Below, piece after piece: positions 43,887 to 53,387 of a DNA stretch of 64,000 bases. Source of the DNA: Clostridiales bacterium. Lineage in GTDB: Bacteria > Bacillota > Clostridia > Peptostreptococcales > Anaerovoracaceae. Location: assembly GCA_022773945.1 (NCBI GenBank), contig JALFNS010000008.1, positions 1 to 64,000 on the forward strand. Direction: 5' to 3'. Below the pieces are notes generated by a model. The model searched no databases. It saw only the letters and a program-made list of their open reading frames with translations, and was not told the origin of the DNA. Position 1 is the stretch's first letter. Each line of letters begins with the position of its first letter. The position numbers and the translations under genes are program-made.

Positions 43887-46139
43887 ATGAAAATGAAAAG
43901 AAAGAAAGCAGCTATAGGGATAGTGATAGCTATAATTATAGGAGCAGTAGTCGTTGGTTTGCTTATATATAATTCGCATAAATCTTCTATTGATGTTCAA
44001 TTGATAGACAAGAGCACCTCAGAATATCTGGTCATGGGTATCCCGGAAAATTTTACTTTTCATGTCAATAAAGAAACACAAAATAATGAGCAAGTGCAGG
44101 TCTATGGTATAAACGGTGAAATCGTCAATACTCAAATCAGCGAGAAAGGTGACGAAATTGAAGTTAAATCGCCGGCGGGAGGATATGAGCCTGGAGGTGT
44201 TTACACTCTGGATATTACAAATGTAGGGACGCTTAACGATGAAGGTTTGAAATCCGCTAAAAAACTTATGTTTGTAATAAAAAAGAAAAATGAGTCAAAT
44301 GTAATATACACTGAAAATGTAAAAGAGTTGCAGGAGAGCAAGGTAACAGTTAGCGATAATGGAATTACGATAGCAGGATCTTATAAAAACGGTGATATTA
44401 TTCTTGTTGATGCAAATAATGACGGAATAGAAGAAATGTATAAGTTGAGCAGTGCTAAACATAAGCAAGGGCAAACGAGTGCAGAATATTCTAATCCTGA
44501 AGCAAATGAAGTTTACAAAGAAATTGATGTATTTTTCTATGACAGTATTGACATGGATAATGTTGTTGTAGATCAAGAGAAACTGTACGGGAACTTAAAA
44601 GAAACAGGAATCCTTGATATTGTATTTGACGATGTTTATGCGGCCTATGAAGATGAAATGCCGGAAATCAAATTTGATGTTAAGGGGAAGGGCGATGATT
44701 CGAGTTATGCGATGAAAATAACGGTCAAATGGCCGGAGAAGCCTGTGAAGCTTATAATCGCATGTGAAGTGGGGTGCAAAACATTCTATAAGAATAAAGA
44801 GAATACGGTTGTTTTGAACAATTCGTTTTCTGTAGGGGGCAATGTCAAAATAAGTGTGGAAGGAAAAAACGGTGAAGTAAAAGAAGAAGAAATCAAAAAG
44901 GCCATAGATAAGTTCGTCTCACTAGAAGGTGCAAAAACAGATAATATGGATTACAGAGTGCCAATCGTACCTATTAAGATTCCTATTTATGGTCCAATTT
45001 ACCTGGATTTTGAGCTAGGGATGAAGGGCTCGCTTGATATGTCAGGAAAGATGGATTTTGCCATACGAAACAAGGTAGTTCTAACAGAGGGGATAGTATA
45101 TGAATATACGAAGACAAAGGTAATAAAAAAGTATTGTGAAGTCGAGCCGATACTAGATGCATCGTTGTCCTTAGAAGGGAAAGCTTATGCTTTTGCTGGA
45201 TTCTATGCTAATGGTGGAGTTGTAGTTCCGTTCTTGATAACGGTGGAAGCAAACGGCCAGGTCGGCCCGTATTTCGAATCAAAAGGATGTTTAATACTGC
45301 AGGATGTTCCTAAAAAGCCAAAGGTTGAAGGTTATTATGATTTCAGCACGGGAATAATGTACGATGCAAGTATTAACATTAAGTTACTGAAACGGCATAA
45401 AATCAAAATACCGCTTATCGATGATAAACTTTGCATGTGGGAAGGCACAAATGGAGAGAAACTAAAAGATGTTGATATTAACGAGTCATATACGTTACTA
45501 AATGATGGCATTCAGATAGGTGAGCTACACGCTACATATCACGATATACTTGAAAATGAGGATAATGTTGAAACACTTGAAGAATACGAATTATATGTAG
45601 ATGGTGAGGCAGTAGATGTTAAAGCTGGAAGTCTAGCGATTGATAAAGGCCCGGGGGAATATACCTTTGAAGTAAAATGGAAAAAAGAAGGAAAACCATA
45701 TAATTATAAGAGAAAAGTCAAAGTTGAAGAAGATAAATATGATCCACAGCGGATAGCGTTTTTGACAGACTACATATGGAAAGCAGGGTTCTCGGTGACT
45801 AATGGCGGGATGTATTACATTAGATTTAACAAGGACGGTACCGTGAATGCTGTTCATGCAAATACAGGAGAATGTTCATATGGGGTATTTGAGTATTCAA
45901 ATGGCGTTCTCATTCTATCAGTGAACAGCGATATAATTGAGGTAAAAAATGAGAAGTTTAGAGGAGATGAAGAAAGTTTTATATCGGTAAAAAAACATGA
46001 ATCACAAGATACGGAAATCAATTACAGTTTGGAACGAATTGAGGATAAAGAGGAATATTTTATGAGCATGGTCGAAGTTGATATGAACATGGCAACTAAT
46101 TTTAATATGGTTGCAAACGTAATGGCGGAGGACTATTAG
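43887..46139 (+). CDS. Large membrane-anchored surface protein of unknown function
   Basis: I do not recognise this 750-residue protein. It has a short basic N-terminus, one long hydrophobic helix (about 8-30) that would anchor it with the rest outside, and an extended, beta-rich, Lys/Glu/Asp-rich exterior. Residues 30-130 look like a bacterial Ig-type module (NITNVGTL region), and the C-terminal 120 residues may form a small lipocalin-like beta domain, since the stretch about 610-710 reads much like WKAGFSV...NKDGTVNAVHA. The ribosome site before the ATG is weak (GAAGAAG). The gene is clearly more A/T-rich than its neighbours and uses AAA/ATA codons more, which suggests a different origin. 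A promoter precedes it and a repeat array lies at its 3' side. Confidence 0.6.
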   Translation: MKMKRKKAAIGIVIAIIIGAVVVGLLIYNSHKSSIDVQLIDKSTSEYLVMGIPENFTFHVNKETQNNEQVQVYGINGEIVNTQISEKGDEIEVKSPAGGYEPGGVYTLDITNVGTLNDEGLKSAKKLMFVIKKKNESNVIYTENVKELQESKVTVSDNGITIAGSYKNGDIILVDANNDGIEEMYKLSSAKHKQGQTSAEYSNPEANEVYKEIDVFFYDSIDMDNVVVDQEKLYGNLKETGILDIVFDDVYAAYEDEMPEIKFDVKGKGDDSSYAMKITVKWPEKPVKLIIACEVGCKTFYKNKENTVVLNNSFSVGGNVKISVEGKNGEVKEEEIKKAIDKFVSLEGAKTDNMDYRVPIVPIKIPIYGPIYLDFELGMKGSLDMSGKMDFAIRNKVVLTEGIVYEYTKTKVIKKYCEVEPILDASLSLEGKAYAFAGFYANGGVVVPFLITVEANGQVGPYFESKGCLILQDVPKKPKVEGYYDFSTGIMYDASINIKLLKRHKIKIPLIDDKLCMWEGTNGEKLKDVDINESYTLLNDGIQIGELHATYHDILENEDNVETLEEYELYVDGEAVDVKAGSLAIDKGPGEYTFEVKWKKEGKPYNYKRKVKVEEDKYDPQRIAFLTDYIWKAGFSVTNGGMYYIRFNKDGTVNAVHANTGECSYGVFEYSNGVLILSVNSDIIEVKNEKFRGDEESFISVKKHESQDTEINYSLERIEDKEEYFMSMVEVDMNMATNFNMVANVMAEDY

Positions 46140-46148
46140 AGACTTCAT

Positions 46149-46459
46149 ATTATCTGTTTTTAGGGATTCCTTTGATTTTAGATACATCAGGCTATAAGCT
46201 GAAGGGCATGATGTATCTTGATTCTCGTTTTCTTCCTGAAATAGATACATTCCCTTTGGGCTTTGCTGCCGGCATGTATCTATTTCAGCAGGAAGCCGGG
46301 AATTTAGATACATTCCAGAACCGCTTAGCCGCCAGGAAACCCTTGTGACCGTAGATTTTGTATCTAAATTCCCTATTTCCAAAGAAAATAGATACATACC
46401 ACTCCTCACAGCGAGGTTGGCTGTATCTATTTTTCACGATTTCTTTAATTTTGGATACA
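46149..46459. repeat. Array A: five diverged 38-bp palindromic repeats with 25-bp unique segments
   Basis: Half-sites TGTATCT and AGATACA alternate across this stretch. TGTATCT-type boxes start at 46149 (degenerate), 46212, 46275, 46359 and 46422; AGATACA-type boxes start at 46180, 46243, 46306, 46390 and 46453 (degenerate). Each TGTATCT box is 31 bases before its AGATACA partner, forming 38-bp units with a T-rich core (consensus GATTTTCTTT). Units are separated by 25 bases of unique, GC-richer sequence, except one of 46. The same segments read as hairpins: AGATACA pairs with the following TGTATCT, and stems reach 15 bp at 46236-46288 and 46298-46373. The array fills the gap between two convergent genes; nothing else is seen there. 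Confidence 0.9.
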
Positions 46460-46498
46460 CACGCCCATTTTCAGGAGCGGCGGCCGAAAGGCAAGAGG

Positions 46499-46942
46499 TT
46501 ACTCAACCTTGGTCAGTGTTACGTACAGATCGGAGTCTTCGATGACCATGTGGCATTTCTTGCCGTAGAAGAGCTTGCCGTTCATGAGCTCGCTCTTGTA
46601 TTCGATGCCTCCGTCTATCTTCTCCCATGTACCGGAGAAGACTTCATCGGTAACATCGGCATCAAAGGTGCCGTCTTCGTTGATGGTTATCTCCAGATGG
46701 CCGTAGAGCATTTCGGCATTGTCGGAAGTGGCCTTCCATGTGCCGTAGAAGTTGTCCTCATCCTTGTTGAGCTCCGTTGCCTTTTCCTTGAGCTCTTCGT
46801 CTGACAGGTTAGCATTATCGGAAGTCTCGACCTTCTTATCCTTATCGCCGGAATCTTTATCGCCGCAGGCTGTCATGGCCAGGCCGGAGAAAGCAATCAT
46901 CACAGCAACCATGACCAGCATCAGTATTCTGTTCTTTTTCAT
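46499..46942 (-). CDS. Small predicted lipoprotein
   Basis: This 147-residue protein starts with a lipoprotein-type signal (basic KKNR, hydrophobic core, then AMTAC with Cys as lipidation site), a charged linker rich in Lys, Asp and Glu, and a C-terminal domain of about 85 residues (YGTWKATSDN..., GTFDADVTDEVFSGTWEKIDG) that looks like a small beta barrel of the lipocalin-like type. ATG 46942 is chosen because AGGAGG lies nine bases upstream; the in-frame ATG 46951 touches that site and would be too close. Function is unknown. The C-terminal domain recalls the end of the 750-residue neighbour (TWK, GTV/GTFDAD, GVFE/SGTWE pattern), so the two may share a module. Confidence 0.7.
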   Translation of the reverse strand: MKKNRILMLVMVAVMIAFSGLAMTACGDKDSGDKDKKVETSDNANLSDEELKEKATELNKDEDNFYGTWKATSDNAEMLYGHLEITINEDGTFDADVTDEVFSGTWEKIDGGIEYKSELMNGKLFYGKKCHMVIEDSDLYVTLTKVE

Positions 46943-46993
46943 CTTATTCATCCTCCTAATGATATGTTAAACTAAAGTTGGTTTCATATCAAC

Positions 46994-46999
46994 ATTATA
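46994..46999 (-). promoter_or_regulatory. -10 element of the lipoprotein gene promoter
   Basis: A perfect TATAAT is read on the minus strand, about 52 bases before the ATG. The -35 region is poor. Confidence 0.4.
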
Positions 47000-47010
47000 T
47001 GTGAGCTTTG

Positions 47011-47019
47011 TGGTAAAAT
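47011..47019 (+). promoter_or_regulatory. Extended -10 promoter of the YfhO-like gene (leaderless)
   Basis: TGGTAAAAT is an extended -10 box ending nine bases before the ATG at 47029. No ribosome site lies between, so the transcript would carry at most about three leader bases. Confidence 0.6.
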
Positions 47020-47028
47020 AAACTAACT

Positions 47029-49713
47029 ATGTACAGTATTAAGAATTTAGAAAACATGAAAATAAACACGAGAAGAACCGTGGGGATTTATTCCCTTGTT
47101 TTTGTCGTGGTTTCAATAGGAATATTTGCCATGTTCATCCTTCTGGACAGAACCTTCGTCCAGTTCGGAGACGCCTACAGACAGGGATATTTCTGGATAG
47201 CCGAAATCAAGCATAATCTGGAATCCTTCTTCGGCGGCGACGGATATCCGGCCTGGTCCTGGTCCAGAGGAACGGGACTTGAAGTCGGCTACCTGACGGA
47301 TCCGTTCAATCTCATAGCGGCACTGTTCCCGTGGGCGCACCTGGAGCTGGGATATACACTGGCGCTGGTGGCCAGGATGTATCTGGCGGGACTGGCATTC
47401 ATAGCCTTCGGCAGGGAAGTGAGAATGTCACATTTCTCATGCCTCATGGGCGGAATCTTCTATGCCTTCTCAACCTGGACAGTGAACATCGCACTCATGC
47501 AGGCGCGATTCGTCATGATAATAGTGCTCCTGCCGATACTCATCCTGTCAATTGACAGAATCTACAAGGGCAAGTCGCCTCTGCTCTTCATGGTGACCGT
47601 AGGTTACTACATCATAGAGAACTCCTATCTGGCCTTCATGGCCGGCCTCATGGCGGTAGTTTATATATTCCTCAGGTACTTCGCCTACAGCGAGGGCAGC
47701 TTCAGAATCAGAGACTATGCGGCTAAAATCGGCATGTTCATGGTCTACGGACTGACAGGCGTGCTGATGTCGTCGATAATGCTCATACAGCGATTCGTCC
47801 GTGTGGGCGCCGCGTCCACGGAGAGCTCCGGACAGGGAATCGACCTGCTGTACGGAGAATCCTTCTACCTGGATCTGGGCAAGCACATAATATCCGAAGG
47901 ACTGACGGACGGGTACTCCTATGTGGGAATACCGATTCTGGCAATAATGCTCCTGGCTGTGGCCTTCAGACGGATTTCGGTGAAGAACACACCGGTCATC
48001 ATGACGCTCATCATGTTCGGCATGATGCTCTTCCCATTCTTCAGCAGCATGTTCAACGGCTTCAGCTACAATTCCGGGCGATGGTACTACATGATACCCT
48101 TCTTCGCCATATGGGCGGCAGTCGAGAATCTGAACAGACTCAAGGAGAGAGGAAACCGGATAGCAATGGCCATAGGCCTGGGAGTAATAGCCATAGCAAC
48201 TCTGGGGTTTGCGGCGGCAGGCCTCGTCGATCTGGATATCAACAGCGCCGCGTTCATCGCCGTCAACGTAGCCGGCGGACTGGTGCTCCTTATCATAATA
48301 TGCAAAGTCCGCAGCACCCCGCGCAGGCGGCAGCTCCTGACAATAGGAGTGACATGCATCACGCTGGTTGTGGCATGGAACGGCAGCCTTTACGGTAACA
48401 TGGGCAAGTTTGTCCACGACGGGGACATGTACAAGCAGCTGGCGAAATCCACACAGAGAGTTTCGGCGAGCATAGATGACGATGACTTCTACAGGACGGA
48501 TCAGGTCTACTGGATAAACGTGGACAAGGAGATGAAGATGCCGGCCAACGAGAATCTGTGGTGGCAGTCCAAGAGCATATACATGTACGATTCCAAGCTG
48601 CCGGCGGCGCTTCTCGATTTCAACAAGCTTGTCGGCAACAGCTACGGATATTCCAAGAGAGTATACATGCTCTCCAACGATAACAGAGCCGGACTGGACT
48701 ACCTCTACGGAGTCAGATACTTCCTGGGAGATGACACGACAAACGGCAGAACCGGAGCGGACGAATACGCGGACTACGGCTTCGAGCACGAAGAAACCAT
48801 CGACGGCGTCCACGTGTTCAGGAACAAGTATGACGCGGGACTGGGCTTCGCATATGATAAGTGCATCAGCAGGAGTGAGTTCGAGAAGCTGACACCTCTG
48901 CAGAGAGAACAGGCGCTCCTTCAGGCGGTTGTGATACCCGATGAGTTCATGAAGGATGTGGATATTGAATCCGTCACAGTCGACGATATCGAAACCGACG
49001 TCACCGATGTGAAATACGAGGTTACGGGCACCGACGGAGTTGCGATCGACGGAGGGAGAATCACTGCATCGAAGGAGGACGCATCCTTCACAATCAGAGT
49101 CAATGACGCACCGGCGGGACAGCTCATAGTCTCCTTTGACAACCTCATCAGAGGAAGCGACGAGACCAGCCGGTCCTTCAAGCTGAAGTGCGAGAACGAG
49201 AGACTCAGCGAGTCAGCAGACAACGAGCAGACAAACCAGTCCATTTACAATGTGAGGGATTACAACCTGAACATGGGATATTACGACGGGTACAGCGGAG
49301 AAATCAGGGTTACGCTCTCCGAAGCGGGAGAGTACAGCTTCGACGATATACGCATATCCTCAATGAATATGGACATATATGATAAATATGCCGGAGAAAG
49401 ATCACAGGAGCTTTACCGTGTTGAGGAATACGATGACAGCTCGGTGAAGGGAACGGTGGATCTTCAAGAGAAGGGCATCGTGTTCTTCTCCATAGCATCC
49501 TGCGGCAACTGGGATGTATACGTGGACGGCAGTAAGGCGGATAAAATCGTCGGAACCAACGTCGCGTTCATGGGTGTCGAAGCAGACAGAGGACACCACG
49601 AAATAGAGCTGAGATACAATAACAGCCTGGCTGTGAAGGGAATGATAACGTCCCTGGCAGGACTTGTCATCGGGCTGGCAATTGCACTGATACACAGGAG
49701 GAAGAAAGCATGA
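47029..49713 (+). CDS. YfhO-family membrane glycosyltransferase-like protein
   Basis: This 894-residue membrane protein matches the YfhO type: an N-terminal helix, then an outer loop with the acidic residue in [11 protein letters not shown], about 12 to 13 helices up to residue 465 ([34 protein letters not shown]), a large extracellular domain (about 470-860) and a final helix followed by RRKKA. In Bacillus subtilis YfhO is the proposed transferase that adds GlcNAc from undecaprenyl phosphate, loaded by CsbB, to lipoteichoic acid. Here it lies directly before tagD, which it overlaps by four bases, so it heads the teichoic-acid operon. Its sugar donor is probably made by one of the two CsbB/ArnC-like GT2 enzymes in this window. 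Confidence 0.82.
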   Translation: MYSIKNLENMKINTRRTVGIYSLVFVVVSIGIFAMFILLDRTFVQFGDAYRQGYFWIAEIKHNLESFFGGDGYPAWSWSRGTGLEVGYLTDPFNLIAALFPWAHLELGYTLALVARMYLAGLAFIAFGREVRMSHFSCLMGGIFYAFSTWTVNIALMQARFVMIIVLLPILILSIDRIYKGKSPLLFMVTVGYYIIENSYLAFMAGLMAVVYIFLRYFAYSEGSFRIRDYAAKIGMFMVYGLTGVLMSSIMLIQRFVRVGAASTESSGQGIDLLYGESFYLDLGKHIISEGLTDGYSYVGIPILAIMLLAVAFRRISVKNTPVIMTLIMFGMMLFPFFSSMFNGFSYNSGRWYYMIPFFAIWAAVENLNRLKERGNRIAMAIGLGVIAIATLGFAAAGLVDLDINSAAFIAVNVAGGLVLLIIICKVRSTPRRRQLLTIGVTCITLVVAWNGSLYGNMGKFVHDGDMYKQLAKSTQRVSASIDDDDFYRTDQVYWINVDKEMKMPANENLWWQSKSIYMYDSKLPAALLDFNKLVGNSYGYSKRVYMLSNDNRAGLDYLYGVRYFLGDDTTNGRTGADEYADYGFEHEETIDGVHVFRNKYDAGLGFAYDKCISRSEFEKLTPLQREQALLQAVVIPDEFMKDVDIESVTVDDIETDVTDVKYEVTGTDGVAIDGGRITASKEDASFTIRVNDAPAGQLIVSFDNLIRGSDETSRSFKLKCENERLSESADNEQTNQSIYNVRDYNLNMGYYDGYSGEIRVTLSEAGEYSFDDIRISSMNMDIYDKYAGERSQELYRVEEYDDSSVKGTVDLQEKGIVFFSIASCGNWDVYVDGSKADKIVGTNVAFMGVEADRGHHEIELRYNNSLAVKGMITSLAGLVIGLAIALIHRRKKA

Positions 49714-50099
49714 AAAAAGTAATAACCTACGGAACTTTCGACCTGCTCCACTACGGGCATGTCAATCTGCTCCAGCGAGCCAAGGCACTGGGGGACTATC
49801 TCATAGTGGCAATCTCAACGGACGAATTCAACTGGAACGAGAAGCAGAAGAAGTGCTATTTTTCCTATGAGGAAAGAAAAAGACTCGTTGAGGCCATAAG
49901 GTACGTGGATCTGGTAATCCCGGAAGAAAGCTGGGATCAGAAGGTTAACGACGTCAAGGAGTTCAAGGTGGACACATTCGTAATAGGCGATGACTGGGAG
50001 GGCAAGTTCGACTTCCTGAAGGACTACTGCGAGGTTGTATACCTGCCGAGAACACCTGAAATTTCGACAACCCAGATCAAGAAGGATCTGAAGAAGTAG
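49710..50099 (+). CDS. tagD: Glycerol-3-phosphate cytidylyltransferase
   Basis: This 129-residue enzyme makes CDP-glycerol from glycerol-3-phosphate and CTP. It shows the cytidylyltransferase motifs [16 protein letters not shown] (HxGH-type as HYGH), the conserved [15 protein letters not shown] substrate segment, [12 protein letters not shown], and the end motif EISTTQIK. The length is that of TagD/TarD. The start overlaps the YfhO-like gene (ATGA), and the first CDP-glycerol transferase begins three bases after its stop codon, so enzyme and users are co-expressed. Confidence 0.96.
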   Translation: MKKVITYGTFDLLHYGHVNLLQRAKALGDYLIVAISTDEFNWNEKQKKCYFSYEERKRLVEAIRYVDLVIPEESWDQKVNDVKEFKVDTFVIGDDWEGKFDFLKDYCEVVYLPRTPEISTTQIKKDLKK

Positions 50100-50102
50100 A
50101 CC

Positions 50103-53100
50103 ATGAGAAGAAAAAAGGGCGGATATCCCGAATATCTGAAGCAGCCGATTGACAGGAGAAAGTTTCTTCTTGAAGCGGGACAGGGCAAACATATCAACGG
50201 GAATGTGTTTGCTCTTTTGCGATGTCTGGAGACAGACGAGAGCTGGCAGAGCATAACCCCCTATGTGACCGTTCTCAAGGAGAACCGTGAGGAAATCCGG
50301 GAGAAGCTGAAGCTTAACGGCTTCACGCGGACGAAGACTGTAGTCAGAAACAGCGACGCCTACAAGAAGATTCTCGCCACTGCAGGCTATCTGGTGACGG
50401 ACAACTCCTTCCCAACATATTTCATCAAGCGGGAGGGGCAGGTATATCTCAACACCTGGCACGGCACACCCCTGAAGCAGCTGGGCAGAGCGGACATAGA
50501 GAACTCCACATCCATCGGCAACGTGCAGAAGAATTTCCTGGCGGCGGATTACCTCCTCTTCCCGAACACATATACGAGAGACATCATGATGAAGGATTAC
50601 ATGATGGAGAAGGTCTACGCCGGCAGAACCCTCATATGTGACTACCCGAGAAACGACGCCCTCTTCGACGAGGAGAAGCGAAGCCGCATACGCCGTGAGC
50701 AGGGGCTTGAGGGAAGCCGTGTATTCGCCTATATGCCGACGTGGAGAGGCAGTGGCAGAAGCGCTGACGCAGACAGCCAGATTCGCGATGCAGAAGCGGC
50801 TGTCAAGACGATAGAGAAGTCCCTGGGAGAGGGCGACATTCTATATGTGAACTTCCACTTCCTTATCGGTGACAGGCTGGATTACAGCAGCTTCGAGAAG
50901 GTGAAGCCCTTCCCGAAGGATCTGGAAACATACGACTTCCTATGCGCCTGCGACACACTGATTTCCGACTATTCCAGCGTCATGATAGACTTCGCCCAGA
51001 CGGGCCGCAGCATAATCATGTACATGTACGACTACGATGAGTACGCGGCCGCCAAAGGCTTCTATTTCGATGTGCGCACTCTGCCTTTCGAGAAGGCATA
51101 CAGCGAACCGGAGCTCGCAAAGGCTGTAGCCCGCGCCTCCTCCGGAGAGTACAGGCTGGATGACACCTTCATTGACCCCTGCAGAGGGAAGGGATCGGAA
51201 ACAGTTCTGAAGCTGATGATCGACGGGGAAGGCGTGGAGACGGAAGACTTCTCGAAGCAGAGCCCTGTGACTGTACTCTACGCAGGAGACCTGAGCAGCG
51301 AAGTTAACAGAAGGCTGACTGATGAAACTGTCAAGGATGAAGAGAACATCGTCATAGCCTTCGAGAACGAGCTTGACTCTCAGACAGCAGAGTATCTCCG
51401 CAATCTCGATGAGAGAATCGACTTCATGCGCATCCCGGGCAAGGGAGATATGAGCAGGAAGGAAAAAATCTGCCTCTATCTCAACAGAAGCTACGGTCTC
51501 ATGAAGGGCGCGGCGAAAGAGTATTACCGCAGAGAGTATGACAGACTCTTCGCCCGGATAAACTGCAGGGAAATCAGACTGCTGAACACGGACATGTTCT
51601 ACAGAATAGGCGCCATTAGTGCAGGAGACAGGAAGACGTCCGTATACCGCATTCCGCTGGCCTTTTACAACAGGCCAAACGAAGTCTTTTACAGCCACCC
51701 TGCGTCGCTGAAGAGAACTATGGACAGATTCGACGAGGCGGTAGAGACAGGTCCGGATTATGCCGGCGAAATATGGGAGAACAACAGCTGCGAGGGAATC
51801 CACGCGGTTCTTAATGATATAGACATAACCGGTTCAGGTGACGAGATTACCCTGATGGGCCGGGTAAGGATAAGAATGGAAGCCCCGGGAGGAGAACCGG
51901 GTGAGAACATAGAAATAAGCTCGAAGGTCTACGGAAACAGACTGAAATACACTGCCGCCTGGCAGGTCAAGAGCAGGAAGGTCCGGGGCGATGTGTGCAG
52001 CATCAGGGCGACCTTCAGGATAAACATGCCGGCGGGAGAATTCGAAAACTGGTACTCCAGCAACATGATAAGCATGGAACTCCGCGCCGGGGAGAACACA
52101 TACAAGGTGCCTCTCATGTCGGATAGGAGGAAGAGACCATTCGGAAGCAGAATATGCGCCATAGGAAACAGCGGTCTGGTCTGCGAGTTGAAGGAGGACT
52201 ACAGGCAGGTCCGCCTCATGATAAGGCAGTCCAACATCACAGACAGACCGATCGAGAAAGTTAAACTGGCTGCGGCCTTTGCGCTGTCACGGATCGGGGG
52301 GAGGAAGCCTGTTGTCCTCTACGAGAAAAACTGCAGCAGATACGAAGAGAGCGCCTCTGCGGTCTTCGAGAAGCTGGTGGATATGGGACGGCGGGATGTG
52401 AGATTCATACTCGCGAAGGATTACAGCCACAGAGACGAGATTGAACCGAAGTACAGGAAGTACATGGTGGACAGGTTCAGCTTCAGCCACTATTACAGCA
52501 TGTTCGCGGCGAAGAGCATAATCTCATCCGAATCACTTGATCACATTCTGGAGAAGAAGTGCGCGAGCAGGCTTTTTAAGAAGCACGTGTTAAGTGGCCG
52601 TAAGAACTACGCATTTCTCCAGCACGGAGTCATGTACATGGTGTCACTGGACGCGGAGCAGCGGGCCTTCTTCAGGAAGCGGGAGACCGGCGGCAAGGAA
52701 CGAGTTGTGGTTTCCTCCCGCCCGGAAGCGGAGCACTTCCTGGACAATACGAATTACACGGAGAAAGACCTTTATATATGCGGCCTGCCGAAGTTTGACA
52801 GGAGCACTCGCAGGGCTGATGCGGACAGGATAGTCATAATGACCACCTGGAGACCGTGGGAATACGTTACGGCACAGCACAACCTGAGCGATACGGGCTA
52901 CTACAGCCTGCTCAGACTCATGGTGGACAGCGTTCCCGAGGAGCTGCGAGACCGGCTGGTTGTTCTGCCACATCCCCTCGTTCAGGAGCAGGTTGAAGCA
53001 TTGCCGCCGGGGGACCCTGTGTGGAAGTATTACACTCCGGGCAGGAAGTACGACGAGATACTCCGTGAGGCGCAGGTGCTGGTTACGGATTACTCATCCA

Positions 53101-53387
53101 TCGCCTACGACGCATTTTACAGAGGGACGGCCCTCGTATTCTGCTGGCGGGACAAGGATGACTGCATGAAGGAGTACGGAGAGAGTGCACACCTCATGCT
53201 GACGGAGGAGCTGGCCTTCGGAGAAGTGTGTACGGACGGAGCGACGCTGACCGAAGCGATTGCAAAGGCTTATGCAGAAGGACAGAGGAAAGAATACGTT
53301 GAGAACTACAGGAAGATTGTAGAATTCAGCGACGGTCGCAATACGGAGAGATTCATCGCCATGGCGAAGAAAGACGGAATACTCTAA
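50103..53387 (+). CDS. Two-domain CDP-glycerol glycerophosphotransferase family protein
   Basis: The 1094-residue protein has two glycerophosphotransferase modules. The first (about 1-385) carries NTWHGTPLKQLGR near residue 118, CDYPRND, YMPTWRG and DTLISDYSSVMIDF. The second (about 810-1094) carries FLQHGVMYM, CGLPKFDR, TTWRPWEY and VTDYSSIAYDAF. Between them are about 420 residues that start with a short Rossmann-like segment and contain beta-rich sequence (about 560-720). Such proteins polymerise glycerol-phosphate or add another polyol phosphate from a CDP donor. Two modules suggest alternating or bifunctional activity. It follows tagD by three bases and its last base is the first base of the next gene's ATG. 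Confidence 0.88.
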   Translation: MRRKKGGYPEYLKQPIDRRKFLLEAGQGKHINGNVFALLRCLETDESWQSITPYVTVLKENREEIREKLKLNGFTRTKTVVRNSDAYKKILATAGYLVTDNSFPTYFIKREGQVYLNTWHGTPLKQLGRADIENSTSIGNVQKNFLAADYLLFPNTYTRDIMMKDYMMEKVYAGRTLICDYPRNDALFDEEKRSRIRREQGLEGSRVFAYMPTWRGSGRSADADSQIRDAEAAVKTIEKSLGEGDILYVNFHFLIGDRLDYSSFEKVKPFPKDLETYDFLCACDTLISDYSSVMIDFAQTGRSIIMYMYDYDEYAAAKGFYFDVRTLPFEKAYSEPELAKAVARASSGEYRLDDTFIDPCRGKGSETVLKLMIDGEGVETEDFSKQSPVTVLYAGDLSSEVNRRLTDETVKDEENIVIAFENELDSQTAEYLRNLDERIDFMRIPGKGDMSRKEKICLYLNRSYGLMKGAAKEYYRREYDRLFARINCREIRLLNTDMFYRIGAISAGDRKTSVYRIPLAFYNRPNEVFYSHPASLKRTMDRFDEAVETGPDYAGEIWENNSCEGIHAVLNDIDITGSGDEITLMGRVRIRMEAPGGEPGENIEISSKVYGNRLKYTAAWQVKSRKVRGDVCSIRATFRINMPAGEFENWYSSNMISMELRAGENTYKVPLMSDRRKRPFGSRICAIGNSGLVCELKEDYRQVRLMIRQSNITDRPIEKVKLAAAFALSRIGGRKPVVLYEKNCSRYEESASAVFEKLVDMGRRDVRFILAKDYSHRDEIEPKYRKYMVDRFSFSHYYSMFAAKSIISSESLDHILEKKCASRLFKKHVLSGRKNYAFLQHGVMYMVSLDAEQRAFFRKRETGGKERVVVSSRPEAEHFLDNTNYTEKDLYICGLPKFDRSTRRADADRIVIMTTWRPWEYVTAQHNLSDTGYYSLLRLMVDSVPEELRDRLVVLPHPLVQEQVEALPPGDPVWKYYTPGRKYDEILREAQVLVTDYSSIAYDAFYRGTALVFCWRDKDDCMKEYGESAHLMLTEELAFGEVCTDGATLTEAIAKAYAEGQRKEYVENYRKIVEFSDGRNTERFIAMAKKDGIL

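Noticed and set aside
47548..48813. Long minus-strand frame opposite the YfhO-like gene
   Set aside because: No recognisable motif, no ribosome site and an odd His/Tyr/Val-rich composition; the plus-strand frame is a clear membrane protein.
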